A stretch of 64,000 bases of DNA, from contig OZ020592.1 of assembly GCA_963971535.1 (NCBI GenBank), positions 58,750,324-58,814,323 on the forward strand, read 5' to 3'. This document shows, piece after piece, positions 33,463-45,500 of this stretch (the stretch's first letter is position 1; the number at the start of each line of letters is the position of its first letter). A program made the position numbers and the translations under genes. This DNA is from Notolepis coatsorum. Taxonomy: Eukaryota > Chordata > Actinopteri > Aulopiformes > Paralepididae. The notes under the pieces were generated by a model. That model searched no databases. It was not told the DNA's origin and saw only the letters and a program-made list of their open reading frames with translations.

Positions 33463-33559
33463 TTGGGTGGGACGGTCACGTGACCCAAATCAGCCAATGG
33501 AAGCGTGCGGGACCTCAGCCTGCGGGACCTCAGCCTGCGGGACCCCAGCCTGCTGGTGC

Positions 33560-34090
33560 TGTGGTTCTGCAGCTGGATGCATCTCTGCGTGGCTCGCTCC
33601 CGTGAGATTTCCGCGGCTCGCCGTGTCAGATAGATGGGATAGATAGATTCATAGCCCTCACTTGCTATGAACCCTCTTTCTCTGCCATTGCCCAGTCAAA
33701 GAAGTGCAATCTCTCAGATGTGTGTATGTAGGCTAGGCCTGTCTGCCCCCCACCCCCCCTGATGTTTGAGAGTTAAGAGTGGACAATAAGTGCTAATAAG
33801 ATGCTGTGATTTGCTGTTGTTGCACAGACATGAAGCACTTTTTCATAAGCTCAGCTGCACTATAAATGTGTTTTTTTGTTCAAGTGTTGATGTTAGAATG
33901 TTCAGATGCACATGATGCACTTGTTTGTTTTTTATTTTATTTGTATATTGAAATGTTGAAGAGGAGATGTTGCAGTTGTTGCACAGTCATAAATGAAGCA
34001 CTTTTTGCAGGAGATGTTGCAGATGTGGCACATAAATGAAGCACTTTTTTTGAAAAGTATACTACTTTTGCAATGTAGTTAAATAAAAGT
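33560..34090. other. No gene recognised
   Basis: Contains direct repeats of a motif with aaatgaagcacttttt and gagatgttgcag (33965-34050) and a gatagatgggatagatag tract. It looks like decayed repetitive DNA. I see no supported ORF. Confidence 0.45.
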
Positions 34091-34901
34091 TGTGAAAATG
34101 TGGTTGCGTGTTGTGTCAAGACAAGTGTACATATATTCATAGCACGGGGAGGCGCCGTGGCAGTCCGGCCCGCCTATTGCTTAATAACAGCGGAGCAGTG
34201 CTGCTTTTGCTTCCGCGTTTTCCCTGATTGGCTGCGACACGCCCCGCGGCAGGCGCGGCAACCGCAGAGCGGCGCGGAGCGGCAGAGCTTGCGGAATTAT
34301 GTAACCGCCCTAATCCGCCATGATTTTCATTCGGCGCTTCAGCTCACCTGGCAGAGTAGTGGTCCTGCGGTCCGTTGTTGACAAGTTTGAATCCCATCAA
34401 ATTTTTTTTTTTAATGTGATTTTTTTTTTTAACATGTATTCTTTCGCCGGTTAAGGTTAGGCATGGTTAAGGTTAAGGTTAAGGTTAGGCATTGTTTCGG
34501 AGTTGGTTAAGGTTAGAACGGTTAAGTTTAGGCGCTGTTAAGGAGCTGGTTAAGGTTAGAGTTTGTCTTAGAGAATGGCAATATTCTTTCTATGGTTAAG
34601 GTTAGGCATGGTTAAGGTTAAGGTTAAGGTTAGGCATTGTTTCGGAGTTGGTTAAGGTTAGAACGGTTAAGTTTAGGCGCTGTTAAGGAGCTGGTTAAGG
34701 TTAGAGTTTGTCTTAGAGACAGCCTATTTCCGCACGCCTAAATATTAAAGGCAACCAACTTGTGTCTAACCACGCCCAACTTGCGTCTAGCCACGCCCCC
34801 GCGGCGACGCGGCAGCAGCAGAGCGGCAGCTCCGCTCTGCCGCGGAGCGTAGCGGCAGAGCGGAGCTCATTATATGCCAGTAACCGCCCCTTATTTAGTA
34901 T

Positions 34902-34980
34902 CCAGAAATAGCTCAATTGGCAAAGCTGCATGGCTGTGGATCCTACGGCTTGTTGCTGGCTAGTTTGATTCCCTTCAATT
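34902..34980 (+). repeat. tRNA-like sequence followed by poly-T
   Basis: TAGCTCAATTGGCAAAGC (box A type) and AGTTTGATTCC (box B type) are spaced as in a tRNA, with a T run immediately after. A sister copy is at 34335-34400 (CAGCTCACCTGGCAGAGTAG, AGTTTGAATCC). Stem pairing is poor, so these look like tRNA-derived relics within the repeat. Confidence 0.5.
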
Positions 34981-35224
34981 TTTTTTTTTTTTTTTTTTTT
35001 TACGTGCATTCGCATTCTTTCGCCGTTAAGTTTAGGCATAACTTTAAGCATTGTTTCGGAGTTGGTTAAGGTTAGGCATTGTTTCGGAGTTGCTTAAGGT
35101 TAGAAGGGTTAAGTTTAGGCGCTGTTAAGGAGCTGGTTAAGGTTAGAGTTTGACTTAGAGAATGGCAATATTTTTTGGTTAAGTTTAGGCATTGTTTCGG
35201 AGTTGGTTAAGGTTAGGCATTGTT

Positions 35225-35706
35225 GGGCGGCTAGGTGGTGTAGTGGGCAAGGCACTCGCCACCAGTGTGGAGACGCTAGGATTCGCGTGTTCGAATCCAG
35301 CTCTCCACATTGTTTTCAGTTTAGCTGGTCGTCCGCAGTAATACACATTGGCCGTATTACGGGGAGGGAAAACTGAAGGGTGGGGATCGAACGTTGTGAA
35401 CAAGCGACTCCTACAAGTCGGTTGGTGCGCCTGCGCAGTAGAATCAGGAAGTGTCGGGGGCAGCGTGAGCCTCCCACGCGTTACTCCTCGACACTGAGAG
35501 ATCGAGCTGCGCAGGTGAAAAGATGCGACTGCTGTTACCTCAAGTACCGGAGGGGACTTGTGCTATGTATGACTTAGTCCACATTGCAGCCGGCTTGTGG
35601 GAGGCAAGAAACAGCGTTCGTGACAGGGGAGGATTGAATTGGATGATACGAAATTGGGATGGGAGAAAATATAGAAAAATGGGAGAAAAAGTGGATCAAA
35701 AAAAAA
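35225..35706 (+). mobile_element. tRNA-headed SINE, copy A
   Basis: The head has tRNA promoter boxes (tggtgtagtgggcaaggc and gtgttcgaatcca). A conserved body (gcagcgtgagcctcccacgc, gcgttactcctcg) and an A-rich end follow. It is flanked by the 14-bp duplication GGTTAGGCATTGTT at 35211-35224 and 35707-35720. Copies at 40144-40618 and 63191-63651 define the family. Short Met-started frames in it are not genes. Confidence 0.9.
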
Positions 35707-36585
35707 GGTTAGGCATTGTTTCGGAGTTGCTTAAGGTTAGAAGGGTTAAGTTTAGGCGCTGTTAAGGAGCTGGTTAAGGTTAGAGTTTGACTTAGAGAAT
35801 GGCAATAGACAGCCTATTTCCGCGCTGCAGCGCGAGGCAATAGACAGCCTATTTCCGCGCTGCCGCTCTCTCGCGCTGCCGTGGTCACATGGGCGTATTG
35901 GCCAATCAGAGAAACGCTAAACACAAGTTGGTTGCCTAAAATATTCACGCTTTCCGCACTGCCGCTCTCCCGCGTTGCCGCGGTCACATGGTCAAATTGT
36001 CACATTCTTGCACTGCTCCGCTGTTAAAAAGCAACACGCGTGCGGCCCCTGGCCCCTTGGGTTTCTGACAATGTGGCCCCCTGAACAATTTAGTTGAATA
36101 GCCCTTTATATATGGCTTTGTTTGTTTTGTTGCAATGAAGATTCCAATCTGAGGCGATCCCAGAACCAGAAGAGGACAAAGGTTAATAATTGTTATGAGT
36201 CACGTCATCACGTGACTTTATATTGCGCTTGAAAGTGATTGCGCATCTGTGTCTAATCTAATCAAACCCTGGTAAAGACAGTTTGACTAGAACTAGCGAC
36301 AGCCAGGCCCAGGTGGCCGTTTGACAGGTGTCAAACAAATGTTTGGATACGTGTCAATTTGAAGGGTTGGGGTTTGGTAGTATTTGTAATCTCTTGTAGA
36401 CGCGCCCCAAGTCCACGATTTCACAACGCGTGTCTAGTTGTGCGCAAAGCGCCTTGCAGTGAGTGAGTCAGTACTGTCTGTAGCCTACACTGAATGCCGA
36501 GAGATGGACTGAGAGAGAAGTTGATACATTTGTTAATATATTATTGTGTTCACCTTGGTGGATTCACGGCTATTGAAGATTCAAG

Positions 36586-39500
36586 ATGGAAGTTATTGCC
36601 CAAACCTTGGCTACAGTCGGCACATTCATTGCTGGCATTTTTAACCGTTTCACCGACATGTTTCTTACACGACCGCTGAAGGCAACTCTCAGTCATCTAG
36701 AGGAGGCTGACCTGAAAACCCTGAAAGGAGGTAATTATTGTATAAGGAGCGCGTGCTACTTCCCATTAACTGACAGATTGCCGTCACGTGGCTGGCATGG
36801 TTGTACTGGAATAATGATGCATTTGATTGGAATGTGTGTTCGAATGTGCGCTCGGTCTAGCTTCCTCCGTTGCCAAATGCCCTTTCGCCCCGTTTCTCCA
36901 CACAGAGACTTTCAAGGCCAAAGCTCTATGGGAGAAATCTGGAGCTGTAATCATGGCAGTAAGAAGGCCTGGATGATTTTTGTGCAGAGAGGTAAATTAA
37001 TCAGACATCTTTCCCATCAGTGTGATGCAAACCTCACGAGTTATAAATGGGAAATCACCAGCTACAGTCTTTTCTCAGGGCATCTGGTTTATGAGTGACT
37101 CATATTTATAGTAAACATGACGTGTTTTACCATACAATATGGCACAATGCCACAGCTCATTGGCCATGGTTGTCATTTAATCAGAATCACCTGCTATTTG
37201 ATTACAATCAGAACCACCTGTTTGCGACCAGTATTTAAAAAAAATCTTTACTATAATCGTATTGCCTATAATGTATGTCTTCTACTATTGGTACATGTCC
37301 ATACATGTACCCCCCCCCCCCCCCATGCTGCTATGACGCCTGCATTTCTCCAAGGGGATCATCAATAAAGGAATATCTAGCCTGCACTCTAATACTAATG
37401 AATACAATTCCATTGTATAGGAATGGAGGACCCTGATGTAAACAAGACGAACGTTTTTTCTGGTCTGAATCCTCTTAGCAGTTGTATGTATTGAGCTGTA
37501 CTGTATTGTACCCATTCTGAAATATGCTAATAAAGTTATCAATCAATCAATTGTAGTGATCAGAATATTCCTCTGGCATGGCATTTCTGTTACATATTGA
37601 AATAGTATTTTAGGTCACTAGTGCATAGGGGTGGATCATAACGGTATATGGTATAAACGGTATGAATTTGCACTACGGTATGGATTTTGATTATACCTTC
37701 ATACCTTGTGACCGGTAGACTAGAGCAGCTAGTCACAGCAGTAGCAATGACGTTAATGTTACTTGACGATTCACTCAACGTTTGCAGTGGTCGTTGCATA
37801 GTGTTTAATTGTACTGAGTTTTTCTCCACTTGCTCACGGACCTTGTCATATAGTTTGGGCATTTCAATTTGGCTAAGGAGGCTGAGAGGAGACTTGCTTT
37901 AGAAACAGGCTAACGTTAGCCATTTTAAGATAAATTAATATACCGCGATATATACCGTTACCGTCTATGCTTCAAATTATACCGTGATATACATTTTAGA
38001 CCATACCGTCCAGCCCTAGTGCACAATTTTATTTAGATTTCTCAATCTTAAAAGGGCACTCTGCAACCTAAGATCTCAGCGGCAATGTACAATGCAAAAT
38101 TACTTCACGAGTTTGATGGTGTTGGACAACTGCAGTTACACAATGCTTAATTTACAGTTGACATTCTTGGATGAAAATAATAAAATGTGAAATGTGTTTT
38201 CCTCCAGGAGGCCGCTGAGCTGTCCTCTCTGAGGCCCCAGCTGGAGGAGCTGGGGGTCCCTCTGTTCGCTGTAGTGAAGGAGGACATTGGCACAGAGATC
38301 CAGAACTTCAGACCCTACTTCACTGGAGAGATCTTCCTGGATGAGAAGGTGCGTCTTGTTCACTAGCCTGACACGTCAGACCCATGGCATGCAAGCTTCT
38401 CCCTCGAGCTTCTCTTCCTTGCATAGTTCTCACATGTCAGGCCACTTGTCTACATGTGATAAATGTACTGTTTCAGCAATCTTTCCTAGCCACACTAGTC
38501 ATCGTTTTGCAATATATCTACAAATCATCTTGCCAGTCAATGACTGAACCAGTACCAACACAATTAGTCAGAATACCCTATGCATTCAGTCATTCAGTGT
38601 ATGTAGGATTCACTTAAAGGAACACGCCAACATTATGATAAATGCGCTTACCGTCTTCTCCAAAGTCGGACAAGAAGATGGATACCGATTTTCTCTCATG
38701 CATTCAGTAGAAAGCTGCAGGCTCGTCTAGCTTCAGGGGCGCGAGAAGTCCGCGGGGAGTGGGGGTGCTGAGATATCGATAGTTTTTGATTAATTATTTT
38801 TTTTATATAAATTTTTTTTTATATAAAATATATATATTATATAATTATACTTGTAGTTGTATTGTCTGCGAGACATCGCCACCACGCAACACGTCAAAAT
38901 GCTCGCTATCTGCAAACAGCTCCACTGTCTGTCAGTCATAACCAACACTCTCGTTCACTAGGATACTATGATGAATTGAAAATGGGGGACGGTCCCTGAT
39001 GTAAACAAGACGAAAGTCTTTCTCTGGTCTGCATCCCCTTAACAATTGTATGTATTGAGCTGTACTGTACTGTACCCATTCTGCAATCTGTTAATAAACT
39101 TTTCAATCAAACTTTTCAATCAAAACAGCTGCCCAACTCCGCGCTCTGAGCGTTCTGATGCACACATCACAGCCCAGCTTACCCCATCTGGCTGTTGCGC
39201 CCTCTGTGTCACTGTCGCAACAACAATAGCTGCAGGAGCGATAATAATAATAACACACACATTACCTATTCCGAAGACGGTAAAACACAGAAGGTGGTCT
39301 TGCGTTCAGGAGTGGTGGAAATAAACTCCTTCATGACAACATGAATGTCCAGTGAGTCCAGAATATCCGGATGCATATGCTGCAGCAAGTCCAGGTTATT
39401 ATTATTAAAGAAATCAGATGAGTCATTTATTTTCTGAGACACAAGTAAACACACTCTCCACTTCAGACAGTCCTCCCTCTCTGCAATTCGTTCCCGCATA

Positions 39501-42500
39501 CAACATCGCCGACAGATATATTCCTTTACTGCGAATTGTCCCAAAACAAAAACTATTCCAGGCCGCTATTTATTTTACCAACGGATTTCCAGTTCCGCGT
39601 TGACGCTTCCAGGCCGCGTCTATTCGAATCCCAACCGGTTCATGAGTGGCTACACGCTGTTTTAATAACACTGCATTATCGAGACAGCGCCCCTATGGAT
39701 CTGGCAATGAATTCCAAGAATAGGGTAAATCTGCAGTTCCGTTCCGCTCTATGACATTGAGTAGCGTCGGTATTCCAATGGAATAAAGGCCAAAACCACC
39801 TTGCAGTTGCAGTTACCCTCCCCGCCAGCAGGGGGTGCTGGAGCACCCGTCGCACCCCCACTTCTCGCGTCCTTGTCTAGCTTAGCACAAATTAATGGAA
39901 GTGGATACGGATCAGCTAGCCTGTTGGCCAAAAACACCTCCCAGAGTTTTAAGCTTCCATATCCGCTTCCATTCATTTGAGCTAAGCTAGGCTAGCTTTC
40001 TACGGAACGCACAGAGGAAATTGGTATCTATCTTCTTGTCTGACGACAGTGGAGAAGACGGTAAGCGTATTTATCATAATGTTGGCGTGTTCCTTTAAGT
40101 GATTCCTACAAACACTGAATGACTTAATGCATAGGGTATTCAGGGCGGCTACGTGGCGTAGTGGGCAAGGCGCTCGCCACGAATGCGGAGACGCTGGGCT
40201 CGCCTGTTCGAGCCCAGCGCTCCACATTGCTTTCAGTTTAGCTGGTCGTTCATACTAATACACATTGGCCATATTAGGGGGTGGGAAACTGATGGGTGGG
40301 GATCGGGCGTTGTGGACAGTGACTCCTACAGGTCGGTTGGTGCGCCTGCGCAGTAGAATCAGGAAGTGTCGGGGGCAGCGTGAGCCTCCCACGCGTTACT
40401 CCTCGCCACTGAGAGATCGAGCTGCGCAGGTGAAAAGATGCGACTGCTGTTACCTCAAGTACCGGAGGGGACTTGTGCTATGTATGACTTAGTCCACATT
40501 GCAGCCGGCTTGTGGGAGGCAAGAAACAGCGTTCGTGACAGGGGAGGGTTGAATTGGATGATACGAAATTGGGATGGGAGAAAATATAGAAAATGGGAGA
40601 AAAAGTGGATCAAAAAAAATGCATAGGGTATTCAGATTAATGTGTTGGTAGTGGTTCAGTCATTGACTGGTAAGATGTGTAGATATATTGCAAAACGATG
40701 ACTAGTGTAGTTAGGAAATATAGCTGAAACAGTACATTTATCACATGTAGACACATTTCCCATAATGTTGCCATGTTCCTTAACTCCTTGCTGAAACACG
40801 GACACCCTCTGTTTGTTTGGTTGCAGAGACGTTTTTATGGCCCCCGTGAGAGAAAGATGGGCCTGTCGGCCTTCCTACGTGTGGGTGTGTGGATGAGTGG
40901 CCTGAGGGCCTTCAAGAACGGCTTTGTGGGAAATATCTTCGGGGAGGGCTTTGTCCTGGGTGGGGTGTTTGTCATCGGACCAGGACGGCAGGTACAACTT
41001 CAACACAGTCCTGGGAATTATTATGAATACATTTTCGCACAAATCGTCTGTGGTATTATGGATTGTATATCAAACCAGCACTCTCAGTTTCAATGTTTTT
41101 AATGGCAGCCTGAATAAATAGCAGACATGTTTCAGACAATGTCCTTCTTCAGTGATATGGCTAGCAATGGAAATACAATCAAGATGGTAGTTAAATACAC
41201 CTGGCAGGTAATTACATGACATGACACGGCAGGAAATGACATCACAACGCAGGTGTTCCGGTGCAATGTGACCAAAGGGATGACCTATCAAAGTAGAGTC
41301 CAATCATAAATTATACATATATATAGATATATCTATATCTAACAATCTATATTATAAACAATACAAAACAAAACAAAATTACAAAATTACCAGAAACTTG
41401 ATATTATAACATATAACATGCCCATTAATTTCTAGGGCTAATTGAGCCCCTTTACATATTTAATTAAATAGTTTCAAATTATACATTGGGCATCCTTGTG
41501 AAACATGCCTCTTGTTTAGCAACAAACAATTTTTTTTTAATAATAAAACCAGAAATAACACTGTAGGTGTAAGGAGGTTAGAGGAAACAGGTTAAAACGT
41601 TCTCTTCATTCATTCCTCTAGGTTCGATGCAATTGAACAGGTGGATATAATAACATTCACGTTGCAACAGCAACTTGTGTCTGTCTCCACCTCGCGCTGG
41701 CCTGAGTACTAACTCTAGTCCCATATATTTGAGATCGTTGACGGTATGTTTACACTTAGAGAAATGTCGAGCTACCGACGACTTGACATCTGAATTTCTC
41801 ACAGCACATTTGTGTTCACTGATTCGTGATTTAAAGGCTCTCGTTGTTTTGCCCACATAAGAAAAATTACAAGGACATTTTAGCAAATACACCAGATTAG
41901 ACGAATTACACGTAATCCGTCCTTTGACTGGTATATTTTTCCCCGTTTTAGGATGTGTGAAAAATTTATCTTTAATCATGCCCTGGCACTGTACACAGGA
42001 TTGGCAGGGAAAATTCCCATCTGGGATATTGGACATAAAATGAGAAGGTTTCTTTAAGGGCAAATCAGTTTTGACTAGGAGATTAGATAAATTCGCTTGT
42101 CTCTTATAAAAATAGTTAGGCGAATGCTGAAACGCTGTCCCTATAAGAGGGTCGGACTGCAGAATATGCCAATGTTTATTGACAATACTCCGTGTGTCTC
42201 TCGTGATAGGGCTGTAAGTAGACACAAAAGATACTTTGTCTGTTTTATCTTCTTTCTTTCTGAGGGTGAACAACGTGGCCCTGTCGATATGTTTGGTTTT
42301 GTTGAGGGCTTTGAGTGTCAAATCGGCACTGTAGCCTCTCTCGTGGAAACTGCCACGGAGGACCTCTGCTTGTGACATAAATCTATCGTCAGTATCACAT
42401 ATTCTCTTATAACGAAGTATTTGGCTATAAGGAAGACTGTTCTTCAAGGCTGGGGTGTGATAACTGGAATAATGCAAGAACGAGTTATGGTCTGTCTCCT

Positions 42501-45500
42501 TTTTAAAAACCTCTGTGTAATGAGATGCCATTAGGGGCTTTCTTGATCAGAACATTGAGCAAGGGTAAATTATGCATATCAAACTTCAATGTAAACTTTA
42601 TCGTTCTTCTACAGGTGTTCAGGTACTCAAGGAAGGCAAAAAGATCCAATGCTGAACCAGACCAAATAAAAAACAGATATGCGCTATATTGACGATCTGT
42701 TTTTTATTTGGTCTGGTTCAGCATTGGATCTTTTTGCCTTCCTTGAGTACCTGAACACCTGTAGAAGAACGATAAAGTTTACATTGAAGTTTGATATGCA
42801 TAATTTACCCTTGCTCGATGTTCTGATCAAGAAAGCCCCTAATGGCATCTCATTACACAGAGGTTTTTAAAAAGGAGACAGACCGTAACTCGTTCTTGCA
42901 TTATTCCAGTTATCACACCCCAGCCTTGAAGAACAGTCTTCCTTATAGCCAAATACTTCGTTATAAGAGAATATGTGATACTGACGATAGATTTATGTCA
43001 CAAGCAGAGGTCCTCCGTGGCAGTTTCCACGAGAGAGGCTACAGTGCCGATTTGACACTCAAAGCCCTGAACAAAACCAAACATATCGACAGGGCCACGT
43101 TGTTCACCCTCAGAAAGAAAGAAGATAAAACAGACAAAGTATCTTTTGTGTCTACTTACAGCCCTATCACGAGAGACACAGGAAGGGGAAGGGGAAGGGG
43201 AAGGGGAACTATGTGAGAATGCTGTTCATCGACTACAGCTCAGCATTCAATACCATAGTCCCCTCCAAACTCATAGCCAAGCTCAGGGACCTGGGCTTGA
43301 ACTATGACCTGTGCCAGTGGGTCCTGGACTTCCTGACGGGCAGACCCCAGGTGGTAAGAGCCGGCAACTGCACCTCCTCATCCATCACGCTCAACATAGG
43401 GGCCCCCCAGGGCTGTGTTCTGAGCCCCCTCCTCTACTCCCTGTACACACATGACTGCGTAGCACAGCGGAACAACAACACCATCATCAAATTTGCTGAT
43501 GACACAGTAGTGGTGGGCCTGATCTCTGCCAACGACGAAAGGGCCTACCTGGAAGAGGTAGAGAACCTGTCACAGTGGTGTCAGGAGAACTGCCTCTCCC
43601 TGAACGTCAGCAAAACAAAAGAGATGATTGTGGACTTCAGGAGGTCGGGGGTCAAGGACTACAGCCCCCTCAGCATCGACGGGGCACCAGTTGAGAGAGT
43701 GAACAGTTTCAAGTACCTCGGAGCCCACATATCCGAGGACTTGACATGGACCACACACATTGACAGTGTTGTGAAGAAGGCACGACAACGCCTCTACTTC
43801 CTCAGGCGCCTAAGGAAGTTCCAAGTCAGTCAGAAGATCCTTAGGAACTTCTACTCATGTACAATAGAGAGCATCCTGACCGGCAACATCACCTCCTGGT
43901 TTGGGAATAGCACTGCACAAGACCGTAGCAGACTACAAAGAGTGACACGTTCAGCCGAACGCACAATTAGAGGGGGGCTTCCCACCCTCCAGAACATTTA
44001 CAACAAGCGGTGCAAGGGGAAGGCTAAGAGAATTATTAAGGACTCGAGCCACCCGAACAACTGCCTCTTTGAACTGCTGCCGTCAGGCAAGCGATACCGG
44101 AGTCTTATGGCGAGCACAGAAAGACTCAGAAGGAGCTTCTATCCCCAGGCCATCAGGCTGCTAAACGAACAATAATCGCTAAACGAACAATAATCACTAT
44201 GCAACAACCATCAAATGCACACAGCACACACACCCACACGCACACACACACTCACTCAAACAAACAACACACTGCAGCACCCACTCTCCACACTTTAGAT
44301 CACACAAACACACTTACACTTTATATTTATTGATAAAGGATTTGCACTACAACTCGTACACCTACTGTGAATTGTACCTAAACTGCACCTCGTCCATTTA
44401 TGCCTTGCACTATATAGTATTGTATATTAGTACACTGCACAGTATTGTATATTGTATGGTAACTACGTCTACGAACATTGTACATATGTCTAAACTGAAC
44501 ACTGTGACCTCTTTTTTTTTTTTCTTCTAATTTTTACTATGTTTTTATTTCATACTTATCTTGTCATGCACAGTCTCTGGAGCGCAACAGTAAGAAGCAT
44601 TTTGTACAAAAGTATTCTGTACTTCTGTATGACAACTATTAAAGAAACTTGAAACTTGAGTATTGTCAATAAACATTGGCATATTCTGCAGTCCGACCCT
44701 CTTATAGGGACAGCGTTTCAGCATTCGCCTAACTATTTTTATAAGAGACAAGTGAATTTATCTAATCTCCTAGTCAAAACTGATTTGCCCTTAAAGAAAC
44801 CTTCTCATTTTATGTCTAATATCCCAGATGGGAATTTTCCCTGCCAATCCTGTGTACAGTGCCAGGGCATGATTAAAGATAAATTTTTCGCACATCCTAA
44901 AACGGGGAAAAATATACCAGTCAAAGGACGGATTACGTGTAATTCGTCTAATCTGGTGTATTTGCTAAAATGTCCTTGTAATTTTTCTTATGTGGGCAAA
45001 ACAACGAGAGCCTTTAAATCACGAATCAGTGAACACAAATGTGCTGTGAGAAATTCAGATGTCAAGTCGTCGGTAGCTCGACATTTCTCTAAGTGTAAAC
45101 ATACCGTCAACGATCTCAAATATATGGGACTAGAGTTAGTACTCAGTCCAGCGCGAGGTGGAGACAGACACAAGTTGCTGTTGCAACGTGAATGTTATTA
45201 TATCCACCTGTTCAATTGCATCGAACCTAGAGGAATGAATGAAGAGAACGTTTTAACCTGTTTCCTCTAACCTCCTTACACCTACAGTGTTATTTCTGGT
45301 TTTATTATTAAAAAAAATTTGTTTGTTGCTAAACAAGAGGCATGTTTCACAAGGATGCCCAATGTATAATTTGAAACTATTTAATTAAATATGTAAAGGG
45401 GCTCAATTAGCCCTAGAAATGAATGGGCATGTTATATGTTATAATATCAAGTTTCTGGTAATTTTGTAATTTTGTTTTTTTTTGTATTGTTTATAATATA

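Larger units (their letters stand above)
26853..33538. mobile_element. Composite 6.7-kb inverted-repeat element (foldback-like)
   Basis: Both ends carry inverted copies of the same ordered modules: tcccgcaggctgaggtcccg units, then gctgatttgggtcacgtgac, then a tandem LINE-tail array, then the 9-bp minisatellite. Left side 26853-28149, right side 31173-33538. The core (28150-31160) has a LINE ORF1 fragment, a CTGG minisatellite and a LINE 3' fragment. The first 5.9 kb of the window is a second copy, cut by the window edge. The architecture recalls Drosophila FB elements, whose long inverted repeats contain tandem subrepeats. No transposase is visible. Confidence 0.75.
34140..36000. mobile_element. 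Repeat cluster with telomere-like GGTTAAGGTTAG motifs
   Basis: Direct blocks of ggttaaggttagaacggtta, gtttaggcgctgttaaggag and ctggttaaggttagagtttg occur at 34440-34560, 34595-34720, 35030-35220 and 35707-35805. They are the inverse of the cores of the palindromes at 7902-8707. GC-rich flanks with tgattggc/ggccaatcag motifs bracket the cluster. A SINE (35225-35706) is inserted in one block. The order is not TTAGGG, so this is not telomeric DNA. Confidence 0.7.
38440..40755. mobile_element. Foldback element in intron 3
   Basis: Left arm 38440-38690 (ctacatgtgataaatgtact, catcgttttgcaatatatct, ggaacacgccaacattatga, cttaccgtcttctcc) is mirrored on the right at 40047-40135 and 40630-40755. The right arm is split by SINE copy B. 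The interior includes a LINE tail (38985-39125) and unrecognised sequence with agctagcctgtt/aagctaggctagc inverted motifs. Confidence 0.85.
42679..45270 (+). pseudogene. Penelope-like element, right arm, interrupted by L2
   Basis: It starts [10 protein letters not shown] (RT motif C, YIDD) at 42679-42870, then shifts frame to the 42842-43180 segment. It is broken at SPITRDT by the L2 insertion and resumes at 44656 with [20 protein letters not shown] through the GIY-YIG domain ([16 protein letters not shown]) to a stop at 45268-45270. The frameshift before ...[12 protein letters not shown] is shared with the left arm. Some bases (about acggag) at the L2 junction are missing compared with the left arm. 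Confidence 0.85.

Noticed and set aside
34440-35220. Telomeric or interstitial telomere DNA
   Set aside because: Motif is GGTTAAGGTTAG within longer, non-(TTAGGG)n units that belong to a dispersed palindromic family.
35523-35765. 80-codon frame in SINE copy A (and a shorter one in copy B)
   Set aside because: Falls within the SINE body, is not preserved in copy C, and shows no domain.
36494-36679. Alternative start at ATG 36494 for the host gene
   Set aside because: That frame differs from the conserved PRXL2A frame and ends at 36679; the ATG at 36586 opens the conserved reading frame.
36974-36976. TGA as a simple nonsense mutation (pseudogene)
   Set aside because: The remaining exons, splice sites and frame are intact, the site is the family's Sec/Cys position, and a SECIS is present in the 3' UTR.
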